The notes: a model not told the origin generated them from the sequence alone. Shown: positions 26,961 through 35,463, counted from the first letter of the stretch. The stretch is DNA of 64,000 bases from Paenibacillus castaneae (GCF_002884445.1 NZ_KZ614144.1:2961551-3025550); one strand, 5' to 3'. Made by a program: numbers and translations.

Positions 26961-27029
26961 AGATATTTAGAAGATTACCTAAATATCTAATCCATGTTCA
27001 CTATAACGTAATCCATTGATAGCTGTCAA
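26961..27029 (-). promoter_or_regulatory. sdpRI promoter and operator
   Basis: On the minus strand TTGACA (27024-27029) and TATAGT (27000-27005) are 18 bp apart. A perfect inverted repeat AGATATTTAG-N8-CTAAATATCT (26961-26970 with 26979-26988) starts about 5 bp downstream of the predicted start site, fitting repression by SdpR. Confidence 0.8.
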
Positions 27030-27111
27030 AGGGCATACATTAATCCGAATCCACTCATAAAGAGAGGGGTTTATTTTTGTTGTCAATATCCAGAAGTAAG
27101 GACTAGTAAAG

Positions 27112-27125
27112 CGAACAAATATTCG
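27112..27125 (+). promoter_or_regulatory. LexA-box-like element upstream of mrfA
   Basis: CGAACAAATATTCG differs from the consensus CGAACRNRYGTTYG at one base (A for G in the right half). It lies directly before a -10-like TAAAAT (27127-27132) and 30 bp before the mrfA start. Real LexA control is unproven. Confidence 0.45.
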
Positions 27126-27155
27126 CTAAAATATCATACAAAGAGGTGAAACGCG

Positions 27156-29405
27156 ATGTTCAAAAAGAAATCACTTTCAGAGCTGATTCAGCAATTAAAA
27201 GCCAATGAGAATATTATTAATTGGCATGAAATAGATCCGCAAGATGCCAAAACTAAGCCGATCCCGGAAAGCGTGGATGCTAGAATCAAATCAGCTTTGC
27301 ATAAGAGAGGAATAACGGAATTGTATACTCACCAGTTTAGTGCCTACGAAACTTTGCAAAAGGGTGAAAACATTGTAGCCGTTACTCCTACAGCTTCAGG
27401 GAAAACGCTGTGCTATAATTTGCCAGTATTGCAGGCTATAGCCGCAGACGACTCGTGTCGGGCACTTTACCTGTTCCCAACTAAAGCCTTGGCACAAGAC
27501 CAGAAGAGCGAATTAAATGAAATTATTAATGAAATGGGTATAGATATTAAAAGCTTCACATATGACGGAGATACTTCCCCGGCTATCCGGCAAGTTGTAC
27601 GAAAAGCAGGGCATATCGTAATTACTAATCCAGATATGCTGCATTCAGCCATCCTGCCACATCATACAAAATGGGTTAGCCTATTCGGAAATCTTAAATA
27701 TATCGTAATCGATGAGCTGCATACATATCGCGGAGTTTTCGGAAGCCATGTAGCAAATGTCATTCGGCGCTTGAAGAGGATATGTAAATTTTATGGAAGT
27801 AATCCGATTTTTATTTGCACATCGGCTACTATTGCGAATCCGAGAGAATTAGCTGAACAGCTGACGGGTAATCCTATGAGGCTAATAGATGACAATGGGG
27901 CGCCAAGAGGAAGAAAGCATTTTGTTTTCTATAACCCGCCGATTGTAAACAAACCGCTCAATATAAGAAAAAGTGCAACAGTAGAAGTAAATAACTTGGC
28001 AATGGAATTTCTGAAAAACAAAATTCAAACAATTGTATTTGCGCGAAGCCGGGTTAGAGTTGAAATTATTTTGAGCCACTTGCAGGAATTGGTGAAAAAA
28101 GAAATCGGGTCAAACTCCATTAGAGGCTATCGCGGGGGTTATCTTCCGAAGCAGCGGAGAGAGATCGAGAAAGGACTGCGTGATGGCGAAATAATTGGCG
28201 TAGTAAGTACAAATGCTTTGGAGCTGGGTGTTGATATCGGTCAACTGCAGGTGTGTGTGATGACGGGGTACCCTGGCAGTGTAGCAAGTACTTGGCAGCA
28301 AGCTGGACGAGCTGGCAGAAGACATGGTGAAGCTCTCGTATTAATGGTTGCGAGTTCTACACCTATTGACCAATATATCGTTCAAAATCCAGAATACTTT
28401 TTTGATAGATCGCCGGAGTCAGCCCGAATTAACCCTGAAAACTTATTAATTCTAGTGGATCATTTAAGATGTGCCGCGTACGAAATACCATTTCAAAAGG
28501 ATGAGGAATTCGGTCCCTTGGATGTAACAGATATAATGGAGTATTTAGTTGAAGAGAAGATTTTGCACCAGCATGAGAATACGTTCTATTGGGCGAATCA
28601 ATCCTTCCCTGCCAGCAATATTAGTCTTCGATCGGCTTCACAAGAGAATGTAGTTATTGTTGATCAATCCGATGTTGCGAACGTGAAAATTATCGGAGAA
28701 ATGGATCGGTTCAGTGCGATGACACTACTGCATGATGAAGCTATATATTTGCATGAAGGAGTTCAGTTCCAAGTAGAGAAACTAGATTGGGAGCATAAGA
28801 AAGCATATGTAAGACAAGTCGATGTGGAGTATTATACCGATGCGAACCTAGCCGTTCAACTGAAGGTTATGGTCATCGACAAGACGATCAGCAGAAGAAC
28901 AACAGCAGTCAATTACGGAGATGTCGCAGTAAATATGCTGCCTACGATTTTCAAGAAAATCAAGCTGACTACATTTGAGAATGTAGGATATGGTCCGATT
29001 TCCTTGCCGGAAGAAGAGCTGCACACGAGCGCAACATGGATTGAGTTAAAAGAAGTTGATTCAGAAATCGGAACGAAGACGCTGGAGCAGCTGTTATTAG
29101 GCATTGCAAATGTACTCAAACATATTGTTCCTATTCATGTGATGTGCGATAGAAATGATATTCACGTCGTTTCTCAAATAAGAGCGGCTCATACGCAGTT
29201 ACCGACTATTTTTATGTATGATCATTATCCAGGCGGAATTGGTTTAGCTGAAGATGTGTTTAAAAGATTCGATGAAGTGATCGCCGCAGCAAAAAAATTG
29301 ATACGCAAATGCCCATGTGAAGACGGTTGCCCTTCATGTATCGGTACTGAAATTGAGGGAATTAACGCGAAGATCAAAAGCATTCAGTTGTTGGAGGATT
29401 TATGA
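27156..29405 (+). CDS. mrfA: DNA repair helicase MrfA (YprA)
   Basis: 749 residues, the same length as Bacillus MrfA. Superfamily 2 helicase: Walker A TPTASGKT, DEAH-box variant VIDELHTY, motif III CTSATIANP, motif VI QQAGRAGRRHG. The C-terminal DUF1998 domain carries a metal-binding cluster C719, C721, C725 and C728 (KCPCEDGCPSCIG). MrfA and MrfB together excise mitomycin C adducts independently of UvrABC. AAGAGGTG precedes the ATG; mrfB follows 30 bp downstream. Confidence 0.96.
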   Translation: MFKKKSLSELIQQLKANENIINWHEIDPQDAKTKPIPESVDARIKSALHKRGITELYTHQFSAYETLQKGENIVAVTPTASGKTLCYNLPVLQAIAADDSCRALYLFPTKALAQDQKSELNEIINEMGIDIKSFTYDGDTSPAIRQVVRKAGHIVITNPDMLHSAILPHHTKWVSLFGNLKYIVIDELHTYRGVFGSHVANVIRRLKRICKFYGSNPIFICTSATIANPRELAEQLTGNPMRLIDDNGAPRGRKHFVFYNPPIVNKPLNIRKSATVEVNNLAMEFLKNKIQTIVFARSRVRVEIILSHLQELVKKEIGSNSIRGYRGGYLPKQRREIEKGLRDGEIIGVVSTNALELGVDIGQLQVCVMTGYPGSVASTWQQAGRAGRRHGEALVLMVASSTPIDQYIVQNPEYFFDRSPESARINPENLLILVDHLRCAAYEIPFQKDEEFGPLDVTDIMEYLVEEKILHQHENTFYWANQSFPASNISLRSASQENVVIVDQSDVANVKIIGEMDRFSAMTLLHDEAIYLHEGVQFQVEKLDWEHKKAYVRQVDVEYYTDANLAVQLKVMVIDKTISRRTTAVNYGDVAVNMLPTIFKKIKLTTFENVGYGPISLPEEELHTSATWIELKEVDSEIGTKTLEQLLLGIANVLKHIVPIHVMCDRNDIHVVSQIRAAHTQLPTIFMYDHYPGGIGLAEDVFKRFDEVIAAAKKLIRKCPCEDGCPSCIGTEIEGINAKIKSIQLLEDL

Positions 29406-29435
29406 GACGAGGTTTTGTGAAGCAGGAGGTGTACA

Positions 29436-30773
29436 ATGAGCGGATTACGTGATCGCATGAATCGTTTGCGTGGTGAAAGCCGGGAGAAGGACAAGCAATC
29501 TGAAGTATCGCTTGCCGAGGGGGCTAATGAGGATGAAAGCCTAGCTGAAGCTTTGACTTCTATTGAAGAGGAGTCTAATGATGAAGCGGATCCGGAGTGG
29601 ATTTCACCTGTATGGGATACGTTTGGCGTTAAGCTGCATAAAAACGATGTTGGAAGCTTTCTGCTGCGTAAAATCGTTTATCCGAGCGATTTCCGACATG
29701 GACATCATGCAATTGAGGAACTGCATGCGGCGGCGCCTGGCTTGTCTTCTTTTCACCCTTTGCAATCATCTGCAGCGGAGAAAGTGCTGTTTCTGGATTT
29801 GGAGACGACTGGGCTTGGTGTAGGAACGGGGAACATTCCATTCATGGTTGGCATAGGATATATGTCGAATCATCAATTTGTCATCGAGCAGACATTAATA
29901 AGACATCCAGCTGAAGAGAGAGCCATGCTGGCCTATTTAGCTGAAAAGCTGCAAAACTATACGTATCTCGCCACATATAATGGCAAAACCTTTGACTGGC
30001 CGCTTGTAATAAATCGGTTCATCATGAATGGGCTTGTTCGGAACCTTTGGGAGCCGAAGCATCTCGATTTCCTTCATCCAGCAAGGTCCATATGGAGAAA
30101 TACATTAGTGTCCTGTAAATTAAGCCATGTGGAAGAGGAACGACTTGGAATTCATCGTGAGGATGATGTGCCGGGATCGCTGGCACCTCAGCTTTACTTT
30201 CAATATTTGGCGAATGGCGATCCTGCTCCTCTTGAAGGCGTTTTTCGACATAATGAAACGGATATGCTCTCGCTCGCTTGCTTAGCTATTCGATTCGGAC
30301 ATTTATTGAACGAGAATATACGTGATTATATTCCGCTTCCGGATGAGCCTGAGGAAATGGTGCGAACAGGGCTTTGGCTGGAACGTATGGGGAAAACAGG
30401 ATTATCCCAGCTTTTGTTCGATATGGCGATTAATGCGAAAGAGGTTAAACCCTCTACTTTAATTATGCTTGCCGCACATGATAAGAAGGCTGGAAATTGG
30501 ATGCGTGCTGTGTTATTGTGGCAGAAGGCAATTATACAATCTTCCTCCAATTTTGGAGCAGCAGCACATGAAGCAAGCGTGGAGTTAGCTATGTACTATG
30601 AGCATAAGCTGAAAGATTTCGATGCAGCATTGGGACATGCCAGCACTGCTTTTGAGCATGCTTTGAACCATTCCATGCTGCAGCGACGGGATGCAAAGAT
30701 GCGAGCGGAGCTGGATTCGCTGCGCAATCGAATTGCAAGGCTGAAGCGGAAGTCGATGAAGCAAATTCAATAA
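29436..30773 (+). CDS. mrfB: DEDD exonuclease MrfB (YprB)
   Basis: 445 residues, slightly longer than Bacillus MrfB. An acidic N terminus (about 1-50) precedes an RNase H-like 3'-5' exonuclease domain with the DEDD motif I D121/E123 (LFLDLETTG), ATYNGKTFDWPL for motif II and HNETDMLSLA for motif III. The C-terminal ~150 residues are helical TPR-like repeats. AGGAGGTG lies upstream. It degrades DNA opened by MrfA at mitomycin adducts. The next gene follows within 90 bp. Confidence 0.94.
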   Translation: MSGLRDRMNRLRGESREKDKQSEVSLAEGANEDESLAEALTSIEEESNDEADPEWISPVWDTFGVKLHKNDVGSFLLRKIVYPSDFRHGHHAIEELHAAAPGLSSFHPLQSSAAEKVLFLDLETTGLGVGTGNIPFMVGIGYMSNHQFVIEQTLIRHPAEERAMLAYLAEKLQNYTYLATYNGKTFDWPLVINRFIMNGLVRNLWEPKHLDFLHPARSIWRNTLVSCKLSHVEEERLGIHREDDVPGSLAPQLYFQYLANGDPAPLEGVFRHNETDMLSLACLAIRFGHLLNENIRDYIPLPDEPEEMVRTGLWLERMGKTGLSQLLFDMAINAKEVKPSTLIMLAAHDKKAGNWMRAVLLWQKAIIQSSSNFGAAAHEASVELAMYYEHKLKDFDAALGHASTAFEHALNHSMLQRRDAKMRAELDSLRNRIARLKRKSMKQIQ

Positions 30774-30862
30774 TGAAATGAATGAAAATAGATGACAACA
30801 GAAACGTAAACTGCCCGCCAAGAGGACGGAATATGCTGTTTACGCTTTGGAGGTTCACACAT

Positions 30863-31675
30863 ATGTCAGACAAACTGCCTGAAATGCGCGGTTTACTCAT
30901 TGATTTAGATGGAACATTGTATCACGGCACGCATGTCATCGAAGGGGCAGAGCCTCTTATTTCCTATTTGAAAGAGACAAAGCTGCCGTATCGTTTCGTG
31001 ACTAATAATTCTTCAGCTACTCCAGATGAAGTAGCTGACCGGTTAATGAACATGGGCATCCCAGCAGAAGCGAGAGATGTGTGCACATCCGCACAGGCTG
31101 CAGCAGGCTATATCGCCAATCTATCACCGGGAGCATCAGTGTTTGTTGTCGGAGAAGCTGGACTTAAGTCTGCTGTGCTTGAAGCGGGCTTGCAGCTCAC
31201 AGAGGAGCAGCCAGACTACGTATTGCAAGGGATAGATCGTTCATTCACCTATGAGCGATTAACCAAAGCCGTTCGGTTTATACATGGAGGGGCTCTCTTT
31301 GTTCTGACAAACCCAGATCTTCTGCTGCCATCGAGTGATGGCCTCATTCCTGGCGCCGGATCAATTGGCGCTATGCTGAAAGCAGCAGGGGGAAAGGAGC
31401 CTGTGCTGATTGGCAAGCCATCATCCATATTAATGGATTATTCCTTGCGCGAAATCGGTTTGAGTGCACAGGAAACTTGGGTGGTCGGCGACAATATGGC
31501 AACGGATATCGCTTTCGGCAAAGCGGCAGGCTGTGGTACGATTCTAGTTCTGACAGGACTCACAAACGAACAAAATATGGATTATTATATGGAACAGGCC
31601 GGTTGTAAGCCGGACATCATTTGCAAGCATCTAGAAGAGCTTCGTTCGTACATTTCTAACCGTACCGGTTTATAA
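30863..31675 (+). CDS. HAD-IIA (NagD-like) phosphatase
   Basis: 270 residues from the ATG at 30863 (TTGGAGG upstream); the frame is open further up. Nucleophile D14 and D16 (LLIDLDGTL), motif II FVTNNSSATP, the C2-type cap in the middle (LQGIDRSFTYERLTKAV) and motif IV WVVGDNMATDIAFG. It is of the NagD/p-nitrophenylphosphatase (YutF, AraL) group, which clears sugar phosphates and similar compounds. Substrate unknown. Confidence 0.9.
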   Translation: MSDKLPEMRGLLIDLDGTLYHGTHVIEGAEPLISYLKETKLPYRFVTNNSSATPDEVADRLMNMGIPAEARDVCTSAQAAAGYIANLSPGASVFVVGEAGLKSAVLEAGLQLTEEQPDYVLQGIDRSFTYERLTKAVRFIHGGALFVLTNPDLLLPSSDGLIPGAGSIGAMLKAAGGKEPVLIGKPSSILMDYSLREIGLSAQETWVVGDNMATDIAFGKAAGCGTILVLTGLTNEQNMDYYMEQAGCKPDIICKHLEELRSYISNRTGL

Positions 31676-31715
31676 AATAAACGAATCGAGAGCCATAGGA
31701 AGGAAGAGAGCTTTC

Positions 31716-32531
31716 ATGCATGAACTGCCGGAGCTAGACGTATATCGGACTTTGTTGGCGGAGCAATTCGCAGGAGCCCAGATTACCGGTATTGAGGTAA
31801 GCAATATTAAAGTATTACAAGCTGGTGAGGAACAACTGCAGCGCGACGTTGTCGGCAAAATAATTTGGTTTGTTGAACGACGTGGGAAGCATTTGCTTTT
31901 CCATTTAGATAATGGCAAGCGACTTTTGCTAACTTTAAGCCAAGGCGCTTATTTGTATAACGGCAGTGAAGAGGATCAACCAGATCGCGCGGCACAGGTG
32001 AAGATCCGCTTTGGTGAGCGAGTGTTATATTTGGTTGGGCTGCGAACTAATGAATTGCAGCTGCTTTCAGTAAAAGAAGTTATCGATCAATTAAAAAATA
32101 TTGGACCAGACCCCTTTGAGAAACGTTTAACATTAGAGCATTTCATAGAACGGTTCGCCAAAAAACGCAGCTCCATCAAAACAGCCTTAATGGATCAAAA
32201 TGTGATATCGGGAATTGGAACTGTTTATTCGGATGAGATTTGCTATGCCGCAGGCTTGCGTCCAGATGCAAAAATTCCTGTTATTGAGCAAGAAACTTGG
32301 GAACGGCTTTATGATTCGATGCATAGTGTGTTAAAGGAAGCGATTTCACACGGAGGCGCGGGAGAACAGCCTTTTGCAGCAGATGATACGTTTACAGGCG
32401 GTTATAGCAACCATTTTCAAGTCTATAATCGTGAAGGTCAAATCAGCTCACGGAGTGGAGAATTGATTGAGAAAATAGATGTATCCGGACGGAAAGCTTT
32501 CGTAAGCCCTGGCTCCCAGAAGGCACAGTGA
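31716..32531 (+). CDS. Fpg/Nei-family protein lacking canonical catalytic Pro and zinc cysteines
   Basis: 271 residues, full-length for formamidopyrimidine-DNA glycosylase. The start MHELPELDVYR aligns to MPELPEVE, so the Schiff-base nucleophile Pro2 is His2, while Glu3 remains. Lys58 (RRGKHLLF) and the helix-two-turn-helix region (GIGTVYSDEICYAAGLRP) are kept, though the Asn of GVGN is Thr. In the C-terminal finger all four zinc cysteines are Ser (S244, S247, S264, S267), while the DNA-binding Arg is kept (R259). It is therefore a zincless, probably catalytically altered or inactive paralogue that may still bind DNA. AGGAAG is upstream of the ATG. Confidence 0.88.
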   Translation: MHELPELDVYRTLLAEQFAGAQITGIEVSNIKVLQAGEEQLQRDVVGKIIWFVERRGKHLLFHLDNGKRLLLTLSQGAYLYNGSEEDQPDRAAQVKIRFGERVLYLVGLRTNELQLLSVKEVIDQLKNIGPDPFEKRLTLEHFIERFAKKRSSIKTALMDQNVISGIGTVYSDEICYAAGLRPDAKIPVIEQETWERLYDSMHSVLKEAISHGGAGEQPFAADDTFTGGYSNHFQVYNREGQISSRSGELIEKIDVSGRKAFVSPGSQKAQ

Positions 32532-32573
32532 TAAGCAGCTTTTGAATCTACAGTATGAGCGGAGGGTTCAATC

Positions 32574-32912
32574 ATGATTCATGTGTATTTAGATGATTAC
32601 CGAGCGTGTCCGAAAGGATTCGTTCTAGCAAGCAATGCCGAAGAATGCAAGCAGCTTCTTGATCTCGAATCAATTGATATCCTCTCGCTTGACTATGATT
32701 TAGGCTGGAACGAGCCAACTGGATACGAAGTTGTGCGTCACATTGTAGATACCGGACGTTACCCAAAGCAAATATATCTCCACACATCAAGCATTGCAGG
32801 AAGAATGCAAATGTATCATTTGCTCTCGACTAACGGTCCCGCTGATATGAAGCTGTTCAACGGCCCCATGACGGATGCGGTAATAACGGAGGTCGCAAGT
32901 CATTTTTCTTGA
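32574..32912 (+). CDS. Cyclic-phosphate-processing receiver-like domain protein
   Basis: 112 residues forming a lone receiver-like domain: the strand-1 motif HVYLDDYRACPKGF, the central acidic site in LSLDYDLGW, and the strand-5 region around NGPADMKL. This fits the cREC group, which resembles response-regulator receivers but lacks an output domain and the usual phospho-site context. The AGCGGAGGG site is upstream. Role unknown; the repeat array begins directly after its stop codon. Confidence 0.65.
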   Translation: MIHVYLDDYRACPKGFVLASNAEECKQLLDLESIDILSLDYDLGWNEPTGYEVVRHIVDTGRYPKQIYLHTSSIAGRMQMYHLLSTNGPADMKLFNGPMTDAVITEVASHFS

Positions 32913-33173
32913 CACCCAAGCCCTCAAGGGCTTTCACCCAAACCCTCAAGGGCCATTACCCAAACCCTCAAGGGCTTTAACCCCAACCTAAAGGCGTACG
33001 AACCCACCCAAACCCTCAGGGCTTTCGAACCCACCCAAACCCTCCCTTCCAAGGGAGGGCCCCAAGGGTTGCACCCTCTGGACACCTGCGATTGGAAAAA
33101 CGTTGCAGTTGGACAGGCGCTCATGAGTTTGGGAGTACGGGGAACGCTTTCGTCCCTTTGGGACACGCTCTCA
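32913..33173 (-). repeat. GC-rich hairpin repeat, inverted copy
   Basis: Starts at the base after the preceding stop codon. Read on the minus strand it is the same unit as 33901-34098: GTGTCCC..GGGAC hairpin, GTCCAGAGGGTGCAACCCTT, the hairpin CCCTCCCTT-N2-AAGGGAGGG (33040-33059), then GGGTTTGGGTGGGTTCG. At 32913-32978 it ends in three near-identical 22-bp units built on CACCCAAACCCTCAAGGG. No gene is credible here. Confidence 0.85.
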
Positions 33174-33253
33174 TGCGAGATCGGAGAAGGCTAGTTTGTT
33201 AGAAACCTTTGGGTGGTAGAGTGAAGTTGGGCGGAGAAAGCATTGTAGCTTTC

Positions 33254-33443
33254 AATTAGTTGCATTTAGTGAAACTAATTTGAGTTAGTTCTTAGAATTG
33301 GGGCGTTTAGTTTCATGATTTGAAATTAAATGGACTTAATTGGAAATAAATGAATACAAAAGTTAGTTTAGTTTCACCAAATGATGCTAATTCAGCGAAA
33401 ATGAATGCATTCGTCCTTTTAATTTCATATAATGAGATTAAAA
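33254..33443. repeat. Inverted-repeat tetrad A (51/61/51 bp phasing)
   Basis: Four inverted repeats with a 5-bp spacer, arms ending TTTCA and TGAAA or close to it, are centred at 33267, 33318, 33379 and 33430. Arms: AATTAGTTGCA/TGAAACTAATT, TTTAGTTTCA/TGAAATTAAA, TTAGTTTCA/TGATGCTAA and TTTTAATTTCA/TGAGATTAAAA. Confidence 0.9.
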
Positions 33444-33672
33444 TTCAAACTGTTTCAAAGTAACCAGTACACTCTAAATTTAAGCGTGTCCCAAAGGGAC
33501 AAACGAGCCTAAGACAAATGGAGCTCATACCCGTTTTTCTATCTCCACCGTTATTCTGGCGTTTTCATTGCCGAGAATTCATTCTGAGTAGGCTGAGATG
33601 TGAGAAGGCTAGTTTGTTATAAACGTGTAGGCGAACGAGAGAAGTTGGACGGGGGAAGTTAGAGTGGCGTTC

Positions 33673-33863
33673 AATTAGTTTCATTTTGTGAAACTAATTT
33701 GAATTATTTCTAAGTATGGGTTCGTTTAGTTTCACAATTTGAAACTAAATTGCTGTAATCGGTTAGGTTTCAAGGAAATACATGGATTAGTTTCAATTAA
33801 TGAAGTTAATTGTGCCTTAAAGCCTGATTTCGTGATATTAATTTCAAGTAATGAAGTTAATAT
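33673..33863. repeat. Inverted-repeat tetrad B (51/61/51 bp phasing)
   Basis: Centres at 33686, 33737, 33798 and 33849. The first (AATTAGTTTCA/TGAAACTAATT) and second (TTTAGTTTCA/TGAAACTAAA) are perfect; the third and fourth have two and one mismatches (ATTAGTTTCA/TGAAGTTAAT, ATATTAATTTCA/TGAAGTTAATAT). All spacers are 5 bp. Confidence 0.92.
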
Positions 33864-33900
33864 TAACAATTTCTCAAAGTAACCACTACGCTCGCATGTT

Positions 33901-34384
33901 AAGCGTGTCCCGAAGGGACGAAAGCGAGCCTAGAACGAATGGATCTCACACCCGCCTCTTTCACTGCAACGTGGCTTAATTGCGGGAGTCCAGAGGGTGC
34001 AACCCTTGGGGCCCTCCCTTGGAAGGGAGGGTTTGGGTGGGTTCGAAAAGCCCTTAAGGGTCTGGGTGTAATTCCTTGAGGGCTTGGGTGTAACATTTAA
34101 GCGTGTCCCGAAGGGACGAAAGCGAGCCTAGAACAAATGGATCTCACACCCGCCTCTTTCACTGCAACGTGGCTTAATTGCCGGAGTCCAGAGGGTGCAA
34201 CCCTTGGGGCCCTCCCTTGGAAGGGAGGGTTTGGGTGGGTTCGAGCGCCCTTGAGGGTCTGGGTGTAATTCCTTGAGGGTATGGGTGGGTTCGAGCGCCC
34301 TTGAGGGCTTGGGTGTAAATGTCTTGAGGGTTTGGGTGGGTTCGAAAGCCCTTAAGGGTCTGGGTGAAAAGTCCCCTAGGGGAC
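33901..34384 (+). repeat. Tandem 198-bp GC-rich repeats plus short-unit tail
   Basis: Unit 1 is 33901-34098 and unit 2 starts at 34099. Each has the hairpin GTCCCGAAGGGAC, GTCCAGAGGGTGCAACCCTT, the hairpin CCCTCCCTT-N2-AAGGGAGGG and several copies of TTGGGTGGGTTCGA with CCCTTAAGGG or CCCTTGAGGG palindromes. The array ends in the perfect palindrome GTCCCCTAGGGGAC (34371-34384), 62 bp before the next gene. Confidence 0.88.
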
Positions 34385-34446
34385 AAGGGGATAATATTAT
34401 GGGGGCAAGGCGGACCCAACCGCCACCCAATCAAAGGAGCATAACA

Positions 34447-35463
34447 GTGAGTCAATGGATCGGAACAGCTAATCAAAGTTATGCGCCATATGCAATGGAA
34501 GAGCTTCGGCGTCTTATTGAAGGAGTGTCCTTCACACAGCTATCTGCAGGCGAAGTGTTTTTGATGAACAGTCCACAGGGGCGTGAAGAGACGCTGCAGG
34601 CTATACACGGGCAGGAGCCGATATTTTTACGGCATGTGCAGCCGGTTGATCGAATGATTGGAATAACCGGCAATGCGAATGATTTGGAGCAATTGTCAGA
34701 TATGGTTCGCAATGCTGTACTGACATTTCAACATAAACGGGTCGCGGTTCATATTAGAAGAACGCCAAAATCGGAGTTTGTTTACTCAGCTGCGGATACG
34801 AAAGCGGTGCTTGATGCGGTGCTGGATGAGATTGGCGCTGAGCCGGTCGTTCAACAGCCGGATGTTATTATCGCCATTTACGCGGCTGTGAATGAATTAT
34901 ATGTCGGGTTTGGGACTCCATCGGACATGCTATCTGACTGGCCGGGCGGCGCAGTGCGTTTCCAGCGTGAAGAAGGACAAGTGTCTCGTGCTAAATTCAA
35001 GCTGCTGGAGGCGGAGCGTCAGTTTGGGCTTCAATATGCACAGTTTCGGAATGCTCTAGATGTTGGAGCAGCGCCAGGAGGATGGACATCGCTTTTGCTG
35101 GAACGAGGATTGCGTGTTACTGCAATTGATCCGGCTGAGCTGCACCCTTCCTTAATGGAATATCCAACGCTAACTTATTTAAAGCGGAATGCATCAGAGG
35201 TTAAATTGGGTGCAGACACGTTCGACTTATTAGTATGCGATATGAGCTGGAGTCCGATGCTAATGTGCAAACTGGTGCTTGATCTGGAGCCTGCACTGAA
35301 ACAGGGTGCTGCGGCGATCATTACGGTTAAGCTTATGCATCGCAAGCCGCTTCAAACGATTAGAGATGTTATTTCTCGATTATCGACGGAATTTGTGCTG
35401 CTGAAAGCGAAGCAGCTGTTCCATAACCGCGAGGAAATTACGCTCTATTTGCAGAAAAAATAA
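34447..35463 (+). CDS. SAM-dependent methyltransferase, RlmM/FtsJ-like
   Basis: 338 residues from the GTG at 34447, chosen for AAAGGAG at 34433-34439; the frame is open upstream only because it runs through the repeat array. An N-terminal THUMP-like part (about 1-170) is followed by an FtsJ-type Rossmann domain (about 180-335) with the SAM loop LDVGAAPGGWTSLLLERG and motif IV VCDMSW, plus TVKLMHRKP near the end. This is the architecture of 23S rRNA ribose methyltransferases such as RlmM. The target is not determined. Confidence 0.82.
   Translation: MSQWIGTANQSYAPYAMEELRRLIEGVSFTQLSAGEVFLMNSPQGREETLQAIHGQEPIFLRHVQPVDRMIGITGNANDLEQLSDMVRNAVLTFQHKRVAVHIRRTPKSEFVYSAADTKAVLDAVLDEIGAEPVVQQPDVIIAIYAAVNELYVGFGTPSDMLSDWPGGAVRFQREEGQVSRAKFKLLEAERQFGLQYAQFRNALDVGAAPGGWTSLLLERGLRVTAIDPAELHPSLMEYPTLTYLKRNASEVKLGADTFDLLVCDMSWSPMLMCKLVLDLEPALKQGAAAIITVKLMHRKPLQTIRDVISRLSTEFVLLKAKQLFHNREEITLYLQKK

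Larger units (their letters stand above)
33184..33900. repeat. Two diverged direct repeats of ~418 bp
   Basis: The word GAGAAGGCTAGTTTGTTA starts one unit at 33184 and again at 33602. In each unit a GTGTCCC-type hairpin follows about 298 bp later (33481 and 33901). Each unit contains one tetrad of inverted repeats (separate entries). Sequence between the landmarks has diverged but distances are kept. Confidence 0.8.

Noticed and set aside
33254..33863. Similarity of TTTCA..TGAAA repeats to parS (GTTTCACGTGAAAC)
   Set aside because: The half-sites resemble parS, but the spacer is 5 bp rather than 2 bp and the outer bases differ, so ParB would not be expected to bind as it does to parS.
33901..34384. 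GGTTCGA words resembling the T-arm of tRNA
   Set aside because: No acceptor stem, anticodon arm or D-arm surrounds them; they are part of a dispersed repeat.
32913..34446. Short open frames inside the repeat array (for example on the minus strand at 33899-34476 and 32924-33166)
   Set aside because: They encode low-complexity peptides set by the repeat period, lack ribosome binding sites, and change with the tandem copies.
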